A stretch of DNA of 64,000 bases from AP-15 sp963733945 (lineage in GTDB: Bacteria > Pseudomonadota > Alphaproteobacteria > ATCC43930 > CGMCC-115725). The position numbers were made by a program, and so were the translations under genes. Location of the stretch: positions 124,001 to 188,000 of the forward strand of contig CAVTFD010000040.1 of the NCBI GenBank assembly GCA_963733945.1, read 5' to 3'. The notes beneath the pieces were generated by a model. The model saw nothing but the letters and a program-made list of their open reading frames with translations, was not told where the DNA came from and made no database searches. The number at the start of each line of letters is the position of its first letter. The stretch's first letter is position 1. Of this stretch, positions 27,494-36,481 are shown one piece after another.

Positions 27494-28438
27494 CTAGAGC
27501 TGGGTCCCGATGATCGCCAACACTGCGAGGAGAAAGGAGGCCGCAAGCGGTTCCTGGTAGCGGTAAAAGCGCAGCCGTGATTGTGCGGTCTCGACAAAGA
27601 CCACGACGAGCGCCACCAGTAGGAACTTGCCGAGGAGTGCGACGAGCGACGCCACCGTGCCGACTGCGCTGCCGAGGTGCGACAGTCCCCAGGGGAGGAC
27701 CAGCACATTGCAGAAAATCGTGTAGAGAATGAACTGCTTCGTCATTGACGCCCATTTCAGCAGCGCCAGCAACGGACCCGAATATTCGAGAATCCGGGCC
27801 TCGTCGATCATATACACTTCGATATGCGTGTTTGAATGGATAGGCAATCGGTCGGTCTCGACCAACAGCAGTATGAAAAATGCCGCAACCAGAAAGAGAT
27901 GCGCCGGGCTCCAATAGACCGCCGGGCTGCCCACCAGCAGATGATTGACGACAAATGGCAGCATCGCCTTTGCCAGCAGGGTGATGCCGACAAACACCAG
28001 GATCAAGGTGGGCTCGGCCAGGATCGCTACCATGACCGCGCGGCTCGATCCGATACCGCCATAAGCGCTACCGCTGTCGAGCCCGGCGAGCACGACCATG
28101 AATGAGCCGAGGGTCAAGATTAGGCCGCCGCCGAGGATGTCGCCCATATCAGAAAGCGGCAGAGGAAAATCGGTCAGCACCGGGATCAGGATCGGCACCG
28201 TCAGCATCGCCGTGAAGGCGACGATCGGTGCCGCCCAATAGATCCAGGATGCGGTCTCCGGGACGACGATCTGCTTGTGAAACAGCTTCCACAAATCGCG
28301 ATAGGGCTGGAACAGGCCGGGACCCTGCGCCCGCTGCACCCGCTCTTCGAATTGCAGGATCGCCCCCTGCAGCAGTGGCGCGAAAGCCATGACCGACAAG
28401 ACCTGCGCGATCTGCAGCAGGATATCGCGCGCGGTCAT
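27494..28438 (-). CDS. hyfC: Hyf-like complex membrane subunit C (NuoH-like)
   Basis: 314 residues and about eight membrane segments, of the HyfC/HycD/NuoH family, which joins the soluble arm to the membrane arm. Visible: PLLQGAILQFEERVQRAQGP, PYRDLWKLFHKQ, LVETDRLPIHSNTHIEVYMIDEA and a late EY/W cluster. It is the first gene of the six-gene operon hyfC-E-F-G-HI-B, all on the minus strand with gaps of 2-9 bases or overlaps. No formate dehydrogenase, hyp maturation or regulator gene is next to it. Confidence 0.88.
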   Translation of the reverse strand: MTARDILLQIAQVLSVMAFAPLLQGAILQFEERVQRAQGPGLFQPYRDLWKLFHKQIVVPETASWIYWAAPIVAFTAMLTVPILIPVLTDFPLPLSDMGDILGGGLILTLGSFMVVLAGLDSGSAYGGIGSSRAVMVAILAEPTLILVFVGITLLAKAMLPFVVNHLLVGSPAVYWSPAHLFLVAAFFILLLVETDRLPIHSNTHIEVYMIDEARILEYSGPLLALLKWASMTKQFILYTIFCNVLVLPWGLSHLGSAVGTVASLVALLGKFLLVALVVVFVETAQSRLRFYRYQEPLAASFLLAVLAIIGTQL

Positions 28439-28679
28439 GCAGCGGTGCTGCCGCGTTTATCTACGCAAAGATTACTGAACATTGTCACCGACCCCTCCCG
28501 ATCTGTAGGAGATCACGTCAGGGGTCATCAGCCATCGGGGCGGTTACACGGCGAACCCCATCGCCGATGGCCAGATAAAAGGCTGCGCCCGCTGCTGTCA
28601 ACCACGAAGGGCCGCCCGGCTTGACGCCGACGGACGCCGGACGACACAATTCGCGATCAGAACCCAGGGGAGGAAAGCC

Positions 28680-29594
28680 ATGTCCGAGATACGCGTAATC
28701 GCCAGCGGTTTGCGGTTTCCCGAAGGCCCGGTGGCGATGGCCGATGGTTCGGTCATCCTGGGCGAGATCGCCGGCGGCACAGTGACACGGGTGATGCCCA
28801 ACGGCGCAAAGACGGTTCTCTCGAATACAGGGGGCGGGCCGAATGGCCTCGCGCTCGGCCCCGATGGGGCGCTCTATCTTTGCAATAATGGGGGTGCCGA
28901 ATATGCCGCCGGCAGCTTTCTCGCCACTGGGCCGGCCAAGAATTACCAATGCGGCTATGTTCAGCGGATCGACCCGCGCACCGGTGAAATGCAGGTTCTC
29001 TATAGCCAATGCGGCGGGCACAAATTGTCGGCGCCCAACGACATTGTATTCGACCGCCAGGGCGGGTTTTACTTCACAGATCTGGGCAAACGATACGGAA
29101 GAGATCGCGACCACGGCGGACTCTATTACGCGCTGCCCGACGGAACGAAAATTGTCGAGCTGGTCCATCCGATGTTGAGCCCCAACGGCATCGGCCTGTC
29201 GCCGGACGAAAAGACCGTTTATGTCGCCGACACCGAGAGCTCACGCCTCTTCGCTTTCGACATCATCGAGCCCGGCGTGCTGCGTAAGGAGCCTTTCCCG
29301 GCCCCCTATACCGGGCGCCTTGTTTGCGGGCTGCCCGGCTTCCAGCGCTTTGACAGCCTCGCCGTCGAAGCTTCGGGCAATATTGCCGTGGCGACGCTGA
29401 TCACCGGGTACATCACGGTCATCGCTCCCGACGGGCGGGTTGTGCGGCAGGTCAAGATGCCCGATGTCTACCCGACCAACATCTGCTTTGGCGGCGCCAA
29501 CATGAAAACCGCCTACATCACTCTCTCCGGCACGGGTCAGCTCGCCCAGATGGACTGGCCCGAGCCCGGCCTGCGCCTCAACTTTGCGTCGTGA
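28680..29594 (+). CDS. SMP-30/gluconolactonase family protein
   Basis: 304-residue six-bladed propeller of the SMP-30/LRE type. Visible family landmarks: FPEGPVAMADGSV (metal-binding Glu), GGGPNGLALGPDGALYLCNN, SAPNDIVFDRQGGFYFTD and SPNGIGLSPDEKTVYVADT. Members hydrolyse sugar or other lactones; no signal peptide is present. The ATG follows GGGGAGG. The alcohol dehydrogenase gene begins seven bases after its stop, so the two probably act on related compounds. Confidence 0.88.
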   Translation: MSEIRVIASGLRFPEGPVAMADGSVILGEIAGGTVTRVMPNGAKTVLSNTGGGPNGLALGPDGALYLCNNGGAEYAAGSFLATGPAKNYQCGYVQRIDPRTGEMQVLYSQCGGHKLSAPNDIVFDRQGGFYFTDLGKRYGRDRDHGGLYYALPDGTKIVELVHPMLSPNGIGLSPDEKTVYVADTESSRLFAFDIIEPGVLRKEPFPAPYTGRLVCGLPGFQRFDSLAVEASGNIAVATLITGYITVIAPDGRVVRQVKMPDVYPTNICFGGANMKTAYITLSGTGQLAQMDWPEPGLRLNFAS

Positions 29595-29601
29595 GGTCCC
29601 G

Positions 29602-30687
29602 ATGAAAGCCGCCGTTTTTCATGCTCCGCACCAGCCGCTGACGATCGAGGAGGTCGTGATCAACAAGCCGGGGCCGCGCGAGGTGCTGTTGCGTACGGCC
29701 TTTGCCGGGCTGTGCCACAGCGACCTGCATTTCATCGAGGGACTGTTCCCGATCCCGACGCCGGTGGTGCTCGGCCACGAATCCTCGGCGATCGTCGAGG
29801 CGGTCGGCGACGGGGTGACTTATGTAAAGCCGGGCGACCACGTCATCACCTGCCTCTCGGTGTTTTGCGGCACCTGCCCGCAATGTCTGACCGGCCATCC
29901 GAACCTCTGCGAGAACACCGAGGTCAAGCTGCTGCCCGGCGCGGCACGCCGCATGACCTGGAACGGACAGCTGATGAACCAGGCCTTCAACCTGTCGTCG
30001 TTCGCCGAGCAGCTGCTCGTCCATGAGAACGCGATCGTCAAGATCGACGACGACATCCCGCTCGACCGCGCCGCCCTCGTCGGCTGCGGCGTGATGACGG
30101 GGGTCGGCGCGGTGTTCCACGCCGCCAAGGTCGAGCCCGGGGCGACGGTCGCGGTGATCGGCTGCGGCGGCATCGGGCTGTCGGCCGTCAACGGCGCCGC
30201 CCTCGCCGGCGCCGAGCGCATCATCGCGATCGACACCGTGCCATCAAAGCTCGAACTGGCGCGCGAGATGGGCGCTACCGACACGCTCAACGCCAGCAAC
30301 GTCGATCTGGTCAAGGCGATCCGCGACATGACCGGCGGCGGCGTGCACTATTCGTTCGAGGCGATCGGCACCAAGGCCACCGCCGAACAGTCCTTTCAGA
30401 TGCTGCGGCCGGGCGGCACCGCGACGATCATCGGCATGGTTCCGGCCGGCGTGAAGATCGAGTTGCACGGCATCGATTTTTTGCGCGACCGCAAGCTGCA
30501 GGGCACCTCGATGGGCGGCAACCGCTTCCGGGTCGATATGCCCCGGCTGCTGTCATTGTGGCGCCAGGGCCGGTTGAAACTGGATCACCTGATTTCGGGA
30601 CGGATTAAGCTCGGCGAGATCAACGAAGGCTTCACCGCGCTAAAATCCGGCGCGCCGGTGCGCCAGCTGATCGACTTCGCCGCCTGA
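29602..30687 (+). CDS. Zinc-dependent alcohol dehydrogenase
   Basis: 361 residues of the class III-like medium-chain dehydrogenases. Catalytic zinc ligands: Cys in GLCHSDLHF, His-Glu in LGHESSAIV, and the later VGCGVMTGVG Cys. The structural-zinc loop CGTCPQCLTGHPNLC is intact, and IGCGGIGLSAVNGA binds NAD(P). Oxidises an unidentified alcohol. ATG 29602 gives the standard MKAAVFHAP start; the open frame has six extra codons upstream. Confidence 0.9.
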   Translation: MKAAVFHAPHQPLTIEEVVINKPGPREVLLRTAFAGLCHSDLHFIEGLFPIPTPVVLGHESSAIVEAVGDGVTYVKPGDHVITCLSVFCGTCPQCLTGHPNLCENTEVKLLPGAARRMTWNGQLMNQAFNLSSFAEQLLVHENAIVKIDDDIPLDRAALVGCGVMTGVGAVFHAAKVEPGATVAVIGCGGIGLSAVNGAALAGAERIIAIDTVPSKLELAREMGATDTLNASNVDLVKAIRDMTGGGVHYSFEAIGTKATAEQSFQMLRPGGTATIIGMVPAGVKIELHGIDFLRDRKLQGTSMGGNRFRVDMPRLLSLWRQGRLKLDHLISGRIKLGEINEGFTALKSGAPVRQLIDFAA

Positions 30688-30709
30688 AGCCTCTCGAGGC
30701 GCAGCGGGT

Positions 30710-32119
30710 TCAGCAGTTGTTGTCCCAGCTTCGATTGAGGGTCGTGCCGGTCACCCGATAACACTTGTTGTCGGGTCCATCGAGACTGACGTTGAGGATT
30801 TCGCCCCACGGGTCCCAAACCAGGCCGGTCGCCGCCCATGCCTGCAGTCTCACGCCTTGGGCATCGCCCGGCAGGTCGGCCTGATGGGTGTAACCCGCAG
30901 TCTGATTGCCGGACTCCCAATCCTTGTTCTGGATGTAGTTGCCTTGAGCGTCGGCGTCCGCCCATGTCACTTGAAACTTAGCAACATAGGCCCCGGCGTG
31001 GGCGAACTTGACGAACGCATTGGGATATCTGACGCATTGGGTTTCAGTATAGTCGGTGGTGAATCCCATGCGGGCGAATTCATTGTCTTTAAGAAAGGCG
31101 ACCGTGTACGCAACCGGTAGACCAGGATTGTCCCGTCGATAGCGCGCATCCTTTGCGATATAGTCCTTGAGTCCTTTGAGCCCGGCCTCGGACCCGCCGG
31201 CGAAAATTTGAACTGGCGTTTCCGCGCCACCGCCAATGGCGAGCGCGGTGAACGACGCGTTGTTGATGATGTCCTTGTACGTCGCCTCAAGCTTGCCGCC
31301 GACGGTCACCCCTCCCTGGGTTGCCTGCTCGAATGCGCCTTTGAGATTGACCGACGTATTGATGGAGGAGGTCTCCATCTTGACCATCAGAAGACGGCCA
31401 TAATCGACGCTGCGCACATAGGCCGGCGGATTGCGCTCCGAAAATGCAAGTTGGGCTTCTTCGAGGTCGACCGCGCTGTCGAATACGCCTGCCGGGGTCG
31501 TCGGGGTATCCATCGTGATCGTGTAGAACACTTGCTGGTAGTAGGCGACGACGACGGACTTTTCCGTCGAGCTGCTGGTGTTGATTTGCGCCGACGCATT
31601 GCCGGACGCCCATTTCGAGCTGAATCCGAGATCCAGCGCCACTTGTTGCGAGGAATAAGCCTGAGTAGTTTGCAAGAAGGATCGAGCCGCGTTGATGTAG
31701 CCCTCGCTTCCCGCCTGCTTGTTCCATTCCTCCAGCTTGGCATTCACGAATTTCTGGATATTGGAATTGGTAGGTACCAAAGTCTCGCTGGGATTGGTCA
31801 GCCCCGGCAAATCGAACGATAACGTCGCGGGGCCTCGAGGCAAGGCAATCGGGGTCGGATGTCCTTCGCTCAGATTCTGATCGGCACGCACCAGCGCACC
31901 GGGGAACACCACTCCGGCGGTCGGGCTCAATATTGCCACCGCGTCCAAGTTCTTGTTCAGCTTGTGCTGGATCTTCGTGCAGATGATGACGCCGTTGCTC
32001 GCCGGTTGACGATCCTTGACCGGCACCGCGGAAGTGGTCCCATCGGGGACCGCGCTCAACAGCACCCGTGGATCATAGTTCAGCCTCGTGATGTAGTTCT
32101 CGACGCTGGCGTTCGGCAT
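30710..32119 (-). CDS. Cholesterol-dependent cytolysin (thiol-activated cytolysin family)
   Basis: 469 residues aligning with pneumolysin-type pore-forming toxins from end to end. N-terminus MPNASVENYITRLNYDPRVLL parallels pneumolysin; FPGALVRADQNL, SFDLPGL, QQVFYTITMDTP, VDYGRLLMVKMETSS, LPVAYTVAFLKDN and HAGAYVAKFQVTW follow in the family order. The undecapeptide equivalent is residues 429-439, AATGLVWDPWG, so the classical Cys, the paired Trp and the Arg are replaced, but TGL and two Trp remain. The Thr-Leu cholesterol-recognition pair is present at 460-461 (GTTLN). No signal peptide; an in-frame TAG just upstream fixes the start, with AGGAG as ribosome-binding site. Known members are mostly from Gram-positives, with a few Gram-negative ones. 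Secretion and target are unknown. Confidence 0.88.
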   Translation of the reverse strand: MPNASVENYITRLNYDPRVLLSAVPDGTTSAVPVKDRQPASNGVIICTKIQHKLNKNLDAVAILSPTAGVVFPGALVRADQNLSEGHPTPIALPRGPATLSFDLPGLTNPSETLVPTNSNIQKFVNAKLEEWNKQAGSEGYINAARSFLQTTQAYSSQQVALDLGFSSKWASGNASAQINTSSSTEKSVVVAYYQQVFYTITMDTPTTPAGVFDSAVDLEEAQLAFSERNPPAYVRSVDYGRLLMVKMETSSINTSVNLKGAFEQATQGGVTVGGKLEATYKDIINNASFTALAIGGGAETPVQIFAGGSEAGLKGLKDYIAKDARYRRDNPGLPVAYTVAFLKDNEFARMGFTTDYTETQCVRYPNAFVKFAHAGAYVAKFQVTWADADAQGNYIQNKDWESGNQTAGYTHQADLPGDAQGVRLQAWAATGLVWDPWGEILNVSLDGPDNKCYRVTGTTLNRSWDNNC

Positions 32120-32377
32120 TCGAGGCTGCTCCTGGGAGTGCTAGGTGACCGCAACGTTCTTGATCGGTGCCGCCGGCCAGGGCAGCGGTAATCCCTCGGA
32201 CGATGGCTTGTTAACCTTATCGCCGGGACCCGCCGTATGTACAGTATCGGCGCATGGTCGGAGCAATTAACTGTTGCTCGCCGCAACCGAGCGAAGGCAG
32301 CGCCGTCGCACGCACTCGATCGGCGATCCGGTCACGTCCGACCCAAGACCACTAGCGCCGCATCGGGGGCCGAACTT

Positions 32378-32866
32378 TCACCCCGTGCTGGGGGAAGCAT
32401 CGCTCACGGCGCCTTCAGGGTCGGGCGCACGATTGCCGCGGTAGAGCCGCCAGCGCGATCCGGGTTTGAGGATGTCCAGACCGCCGCCGGTTTCGGCGCC
32501 GCCGACCTGGTCGCTCTCCGCGGCGGGCTGCGGAACGAACCCCTCAAGGCTGCCGCCGAGTTCGCCGCCGCCGGGCATATCGATCGGCGCCGCCGGCTGA
32601 GCCGCTTCCGCGACAATCACAGCATTGTCGTCTTGTTCATCGCCGCCTGGCGGGTCGGTCGGCGCTGTCGGCTCCAAGGGGATTGCGCCGTTCTCTCGGT
32701 TGAGCTTGAGCATAAACTCCGAAGCGGCGCGTTCCAGCGTCTCGATCACCGCGAATTCGGCGTCGAGCGCCTTCTTCTCCTCGGCATATCTCGTTTCGAT
32801 TTCGGCGCTGCGTAGCTGAAGTCGCTCTTTCGCCCGCTGGACATTGTTCGAGGTGATGTTCCACAT
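32378..32866 (-). CDS. Hypothetical coiled-coil protein
   Basis: 162 residues. Residues 8-55 are charged, heptad-like and probably coiled coil (RAKERLQLRSAEIETRYAEE...); the rest is Pro/Gly/Ala-rich and disordered, ending near GSRWRLYRGN. The ribosome-binding site is weak, so the call rests on protein-like composition. It is upstream of and co-directional with the cytolysin gene, separated by 258 bases. No function known. Confidence 0.5.
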   Translation of the reverse strand: MWNITSNNVQRAKERLQLRSAEIETRYAEEKKALDAEFAVIETLERAASEFMLKLNRENGAIPLEPTAPTDPPGGDEQDDNAVIVAEAAQPAAPIDMPGGGELGGSLEGFVPQPAAESDQVGGAETGGGLDILKPGSRWRLYRGNRAPDPEGAVSDASPSTG

Positions 32867-33128
32867 GTCATGACCACGCTATGTGGGACGCGATAACCCC
32901 GATTTCGCCACAACCATGTTGATGGAAGGTTAAGCGGGTTCGAATCCCTGTGAATATCCGCCCACGGTTATTCGAGCGGCGCTACGCCCGGGCATGCTGC
33001 GGCGAGGCCACCGAGTGGCCGACGAAACTGCGCCGTCAACCCTTCGTCAATAAAGATGGCCGAACATCTTCCCACAGGGGCGACCGATAGGCGGCGTGGC
33101 GCGGTAAGCGGCTGAGCGGGAGACAGCA

Positions 33129-33362
33129 GTGAGCGAAACCCGGGAAGATTCCTCGCAAAACAATACTGAAATCGAAGTAATCGAGGCCAAGGAAAGGTGG
33201 AGCGAATATCGGCTCGCCGATGGCACCACTATGCGGATCAAATCGGTGGTGATCGCAGTGTTCCGCGAAGACGGCCACCAAACTCCGGATGGCGAGCCGG
33301 TCTACAACATGAAATCTACGCTGATCACCGATATCAGGACCTCGCCTAAACCAGAAACATAA
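33129..33362 (+). CDS. Small conserved-looking hypothetical protein
   Basis: 77 residues from a GTG start preceded by GGGAGA. It has an acidic, polar N-terminus, then ERWSEYRLADGTTMRIKSVVIAVFRED, a compact beta-rich stretch, and ends DIRTSPKPET. The gene after it begins one base past the stop codon. No domain is recognised. Confidence 0.55.
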   Translation: MSETREDSSQNNTEIEVIEAKERWSEYRLADGTTMRIKSVVIAVFREDGHQTPDGEPVYNMKSTLITDIRTSPKPET

Positions 33363-33363
33363 A

Positions 33364-34089
33364 ATGAACCGCCTCAAGATCATCAGTTCGAACACGTCGA
33401 TACCTTCTACGTTGGTTTCATCGGGATTGCATCCGACCACCACAACATCGGGCCTCAGCAGTACAGCGGAAGAGCTGGTCACGACGGTGGTCTTGGCGTC
33501 GACGGCGATAGTCAACCTGGATCGAACTGCTTCGTCACGCCTTCTCAGCAGTCGTGCGCGGCGTTCGCTCTGGGCCAGGGTTCAGGACACCCCGTCCGTC
33601 GAAGGCATGACGGCAACGCGCAGACCACCGGGGAAACCGGACGCCAACGCGATGAACGAGGACGGCGCTTCCGACGCGGTCAATGCGGACGGCGCTTCCG
33701 ACGCGGTCAATGCGGACGCCCCCACCGACGCGGCGAATGCGGACGGCCTCGCCGAGGCACCTGCGGCCTCGCTTTCTAAGCCGACATCGGGGACCTCGCG
33801 GGTCGAGCTGACCATCGACTCACTGCGAACTTACGAGCTCGTCAAACCAATTCCGGTTTTTGTGGAGGCGTTGGGGGAAAGGCATTATGTCGCGGAAGTG
33901 CCGGACATGAACATCACTACTTCCGCAAGCAGCCTGAGTGAGATCCTGATCGTTCTAAAAGACAGTGTCACGCAAACCTATGACAGGCTTCGCATTCGGA
34001 GAAACCTGGAACCAGAGCAAGCAAGACAACTCAAAATGTTGGAGACGTACATTGGCAAATCGAAGCGGGGTTGGCTAGACCGACGCTGA
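33364..34089 (+). CDS. Hypothetical protein with acidic repeats
   Basis: Up to 241 residues. The first 80 are Ser/Thr-rich and may not be translated; ATG 33607 (MTATRRPPGK) is an alternative start. Then come four nine-residue repeats of the type DGASDAVNA, and a folded-looking C-terminal domain of about 95 residues (RVELTIDSLRTYELV, FVEALGERHYVAEVPDMNI, LKDSVTQTYDRL). That domain has a faint likeness to the partial RNase-H fold of HicB antitoxins, but this is not safe. Coupled to the small gene before it. Confidence 0.5.
   Translation: MNRLKIISSNTSIPSTLVSSGLHPTTTTSGLSSTAEELVTTVVLASTAIVNLDRTASSRLLSSRARRSLWARVQDTPSVEGMTATRRPPGKPDANAMNEDGASDAVNADGASDAVNADAPTDAANADGLAEAPAASLSKPTSGTSRVELTIDSLRTYELVKPIPVFVEALGERHYVAEVPDMNITTSASSLSEILIVLKDSVTQTYDRLRIRRNLEPEQARQLKMLETYIGKSKRGWLDRR
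33661..33741 (+). repeat. 27-bp in-frame tandem repeat
   Basis: Units at 33661-33687 and 33688-33714 are identical and encode DGASDAVNA; a third at 33715-33741 is diverged (DAPTDAANA), and a fourth is weaker still. The copy number could vary between strains. Confidence 0.7.
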
Positions 34090-34137
34090 TGTGCAACAGC
34101 CAATGGCAGCGCTGCAGACTGGCAACCGCTCCTTGTT

Positions 34138-35544
34138 CTAGTCGCCCGCGCGCCTGAGTTTCGTTCCGATGTACCGCGCCGGCGGGCGGCGTAATGCCCA
34201 GAAAGCGACACAGCCGCAAACATAGGAGGCGATCGACAGGGTGAAGGCTAGCTCGTAGCTGCCGGACAGATCGAAGATCCAGCCCGCCGCCCATGAGCCG
34301 GCGGCGGAGCCGATGCCGCTGCCGATCGTGATCACGCCGAGAATGGTGCCGAGCTGGCGGCCGGGAAAAAGGTCGGCGGTTTTGGCGGTAATAGCGGGTC
34401 CTCGGGCGCCCCAGGTCAGCCCAAAAAAGCAGGCGAACAGCCATAACAGCCAGCTCTGAGACGGTCCGGTGATGAACAGGGCGCAGACGACGCCGATGAT
34501 CGAAATACCGTAGGCGAGGATCGCCGCCGCTTCGCGGCCAATATAGTCGGAGAGTGTGCCGGTGAAGATCGTGCCGGCGATCGCCAGGAAACTGCCCATC
34601 CCCAGCACTTCGGCGGCGTAGAGCTTGTCGAAGCCGCGGTCGACGGCAAAGGCCAGCTGATGCAGCGAAACCAGAAAGCTGCCGAGCCCGGTGAACAGGT
34701 AGACCGCGAACAGCAGCCAGAAATGCGGCGTGCGCACGGCTTCGGCCAAGGTCCAGCTCGGCGACGGCAAGCTCGCCGGGGCCGAAACAGAGTCCGATAG
34801 AGGTGGCGGCCGAGGCGGCCCTGCATGGGCGTCGGTGCGGCGAAACAGCATCACCAGCGGCACCATCATTGCGGCCATGAAACCAGCCTGGACCAGATAG
34901 GTCTGGCGCCATCCGACCGACGAGATCAGCAACTGGACGAGCGGAGCCGAGACGGCCCTGGCAAAGCCGTTGGCCGACTGGACGACAGAGATGGCCATCC
35001 CGCGCCGGCGCACGAAGCGCCGCGACAACAACGGCACAAACACCACCAGACCCAAGCAGTTGGCGCCGATGGTCATGACCACCCCGTAGAGGGCGATGAT
35101 CTGCCACAGCGCCGACATAAAGGCGCAGCCCAGCAGTCCGAAGATCAGCAGGCTGCCGCCGAGCAACAGCAGGCGCAGCGGCCCGAGCCGATCGACCAGC
35201 CCGCCGACCAGAGGCGAGCTGGCGCCGGCGACAAGCTGCGAGACCGAATAGGCGATCGAGGTCTCGGCCCGGCTCCAGGCGAAGTCCTGAATGAACGCGA
35301 CCAGAAAGACTGCATAGGAGTGCATCAGTCCGGCGCTGACCGTGAAGGCGGAAAAGGCGCCCCCGAGCAGCAGCCAGTCAGAGCGCCCTCCTCTGCGCGC
35401 GGCCGCGCCGGGGAGATCGGGAGGAAGCCGCACCCCGTCGCCGGGCTCTGACCTGTGCGGTCGGATCATCGCTATCGTCTCTTCGTCGGTGGGCGAGCCG
35501 GTCTTCGGTGGGTTGAGCCGGGCGCTTGACCGGGCCTCGGGCAT
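34138..35544 (-). CDS. MFS transporter, monocarboxylate/oxalate-formate type
   Basis: 468 residues, 12 membrane segments, beginning after a 55-residue polar N-terminus. The pattern SYAVFLVAFIQDFAWSRAETSIAYSV and the GLGSFLVSLHQLAFAVDRGF loop fit the OFA/monocarboxylate branch of major facilitators. ATG 35469 (MIRPHRSEP) is an alternative start, since neither has a strong ribosome-binding site. It is divergent from the PhyH gene with a 48-base spacer, so they may share control. Substrate unknown. Confidence 0.82.
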   Translation of the reverse strand: MPEARSSARLNPPKTGSPTDEETIAMIRPHRSEPGDGVRLPPDLPGAAARRGGRSDWLLLGGAFSAFTVSAGLMHSYAVFLVAFIQDFAWSRAETSIAYSVSQLVAGASSPLVGGLVDRLGPLRLLLLGGSLLIFGLLGCAFMSALWQIIALYGVVMTIGANCLGLVVFVPLLSRRFVRRRGMAISVVQSANGFARAVSAPLVQLLISSVGWRQTYLVQAGFMAAMMVPLVMLFRRTDAHAGPPRPPPLSDSVSAPASLPSPSWTLAEAVRTPHFWLLFAVYLFTGLGSFLVSLHQLAFAVDRGFDKLYAAEVLGMGSFLAIAGTIFTGTLSDYIGREAAAILAYGISIIGVVCALFITGPSQSWLLWLFACFFGLTWGARGPAITAKTADLFPGRQLGTILGVITIGSGIGSAAGSWAAGWIFDLSGSYELAFTLSIASYVCGCVAFWALRRPPARYIGTKLRRAGD

Positions 35545-35592
35545 GGCGCACTGATCCGCGGACGCTAGCGCGAAATCAAGGAGCGCGCGCCG

Positions 35593-36438
35593 ATGCTGAC
35601 CGCGGAGCAGGTAGACCGATATCGCTGGGACGGCTATCTGTTCCCGCTGCCGGCCCTCTCACCCGATGAACTGAGCGCGTGCAACGAGGGCCTCGACCGC
35701 TTCGAGCACTGGCTTGGCTCGCCGCTGACCGAAGGCGACCGTAAATGGCGCTCAGGCGGTTATGTTCTAATACCCTGGGTCGACGCGCTGGTGCGCCATC
35801 CCCGCATCCTCGACGCGGTTGAAAGCGTCATCGGCCCCGACATTCTCGTCTACACCAGCACTTTTTTCATCAAGGAAGCGCTCTCCCCGACTTTTGCCGC
35901 TTGGCACCAGGACGCGACCTATTTCGGCCTCGACCCGCATCAGCACGTCACCGCTTGGGTGGCGCTGACCGACGCGACCAGTGAGGCCGGATGCATGGAG
36001 GTCGTGTCGTCGCGGGGCATGCCGAGCCAGCTGCGCCACGCCGCCCTCGGTCTCGAGCACAGCATCAACGGCGGCGGCCAGGCGATCGTCGAGCCCTTCG
36101 ATCAGGCAGACGTGGTCGCGATGGCGCTCCGAGCCGGCGAATTCTCGCTGCATCACACCCTCGCTCGCCATCGCTCTGCGCCGAACCGGGCCGGGCATCG
36201 CCGGATCGGATTGGGTATCAGCTATATTCCTGCGCATGTGCGAACGATCGGCTCGCACCGATTGCCGGCGTTACTCGTCCGCGGTCATGACCGCTTCGGC
36301 CATTTCGACCTGCTGCCGCCGCCACGGAACGAGCTCGACCCGGTCGCGATCGAACGTCATGAACAGGTCTATCGCCGCTATCGCCTGAATTACACTGAGC
36401 AAATGGAATTGCACGATCGAAGCTTCGCCGCGGCTTAG
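35593..36438 (+). CDS. Phytanoyl-CoA dioxygenase (PhyH) family protein
   Basis: 281-residue Fe(II)/2-oxoglutarate-dependent oxygenase. The iron triad is HQD in AAWHQDATYFG plus a distal His in the EFSLHHTLARHRSAPNRAGHRR segment, where the Arg for 2-oxoglutarate also lies. Family members hydroxylate many small molecules; the substrate is not evident. The divergent MFS gene may import it. Confidence 0.82.
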   Translation: MLTAEQVDRYRWDGYLFPLPALSPDELSACNEGLDRFEHWLGSPLTEGDRKWRSGGYVLIPWVDALVRHPRILDAVESVIGPDILVYTSTFFIKEALSPTFAAWHQDATYFGLDPHQHVTAWVALTDATSEAGCMEVVSSRGMPSQLRHAALGLEHSINGGGQAIVEPFDQADVVAMALRAGEFSLHHTLARHRSAPNRAGHRRIGLGISYIPAHVRTIGSHRLPALLVRGHDRFGHFDLLPPPRNELDPVAIERHEQVYRRYRLNYTEQMELHDRSFAAA

Positions 36439-36481
36439 CTGTAATTGAAAGAAAAAGAGGGTAGAATAACCTCCTCAGGTT

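Noticed and set aside
32237..32815. 192-residue plus-strand open frame
   Set aside because: Antisense to a coiled-coil-like protein with better composition; Arg-rich and without motifs.
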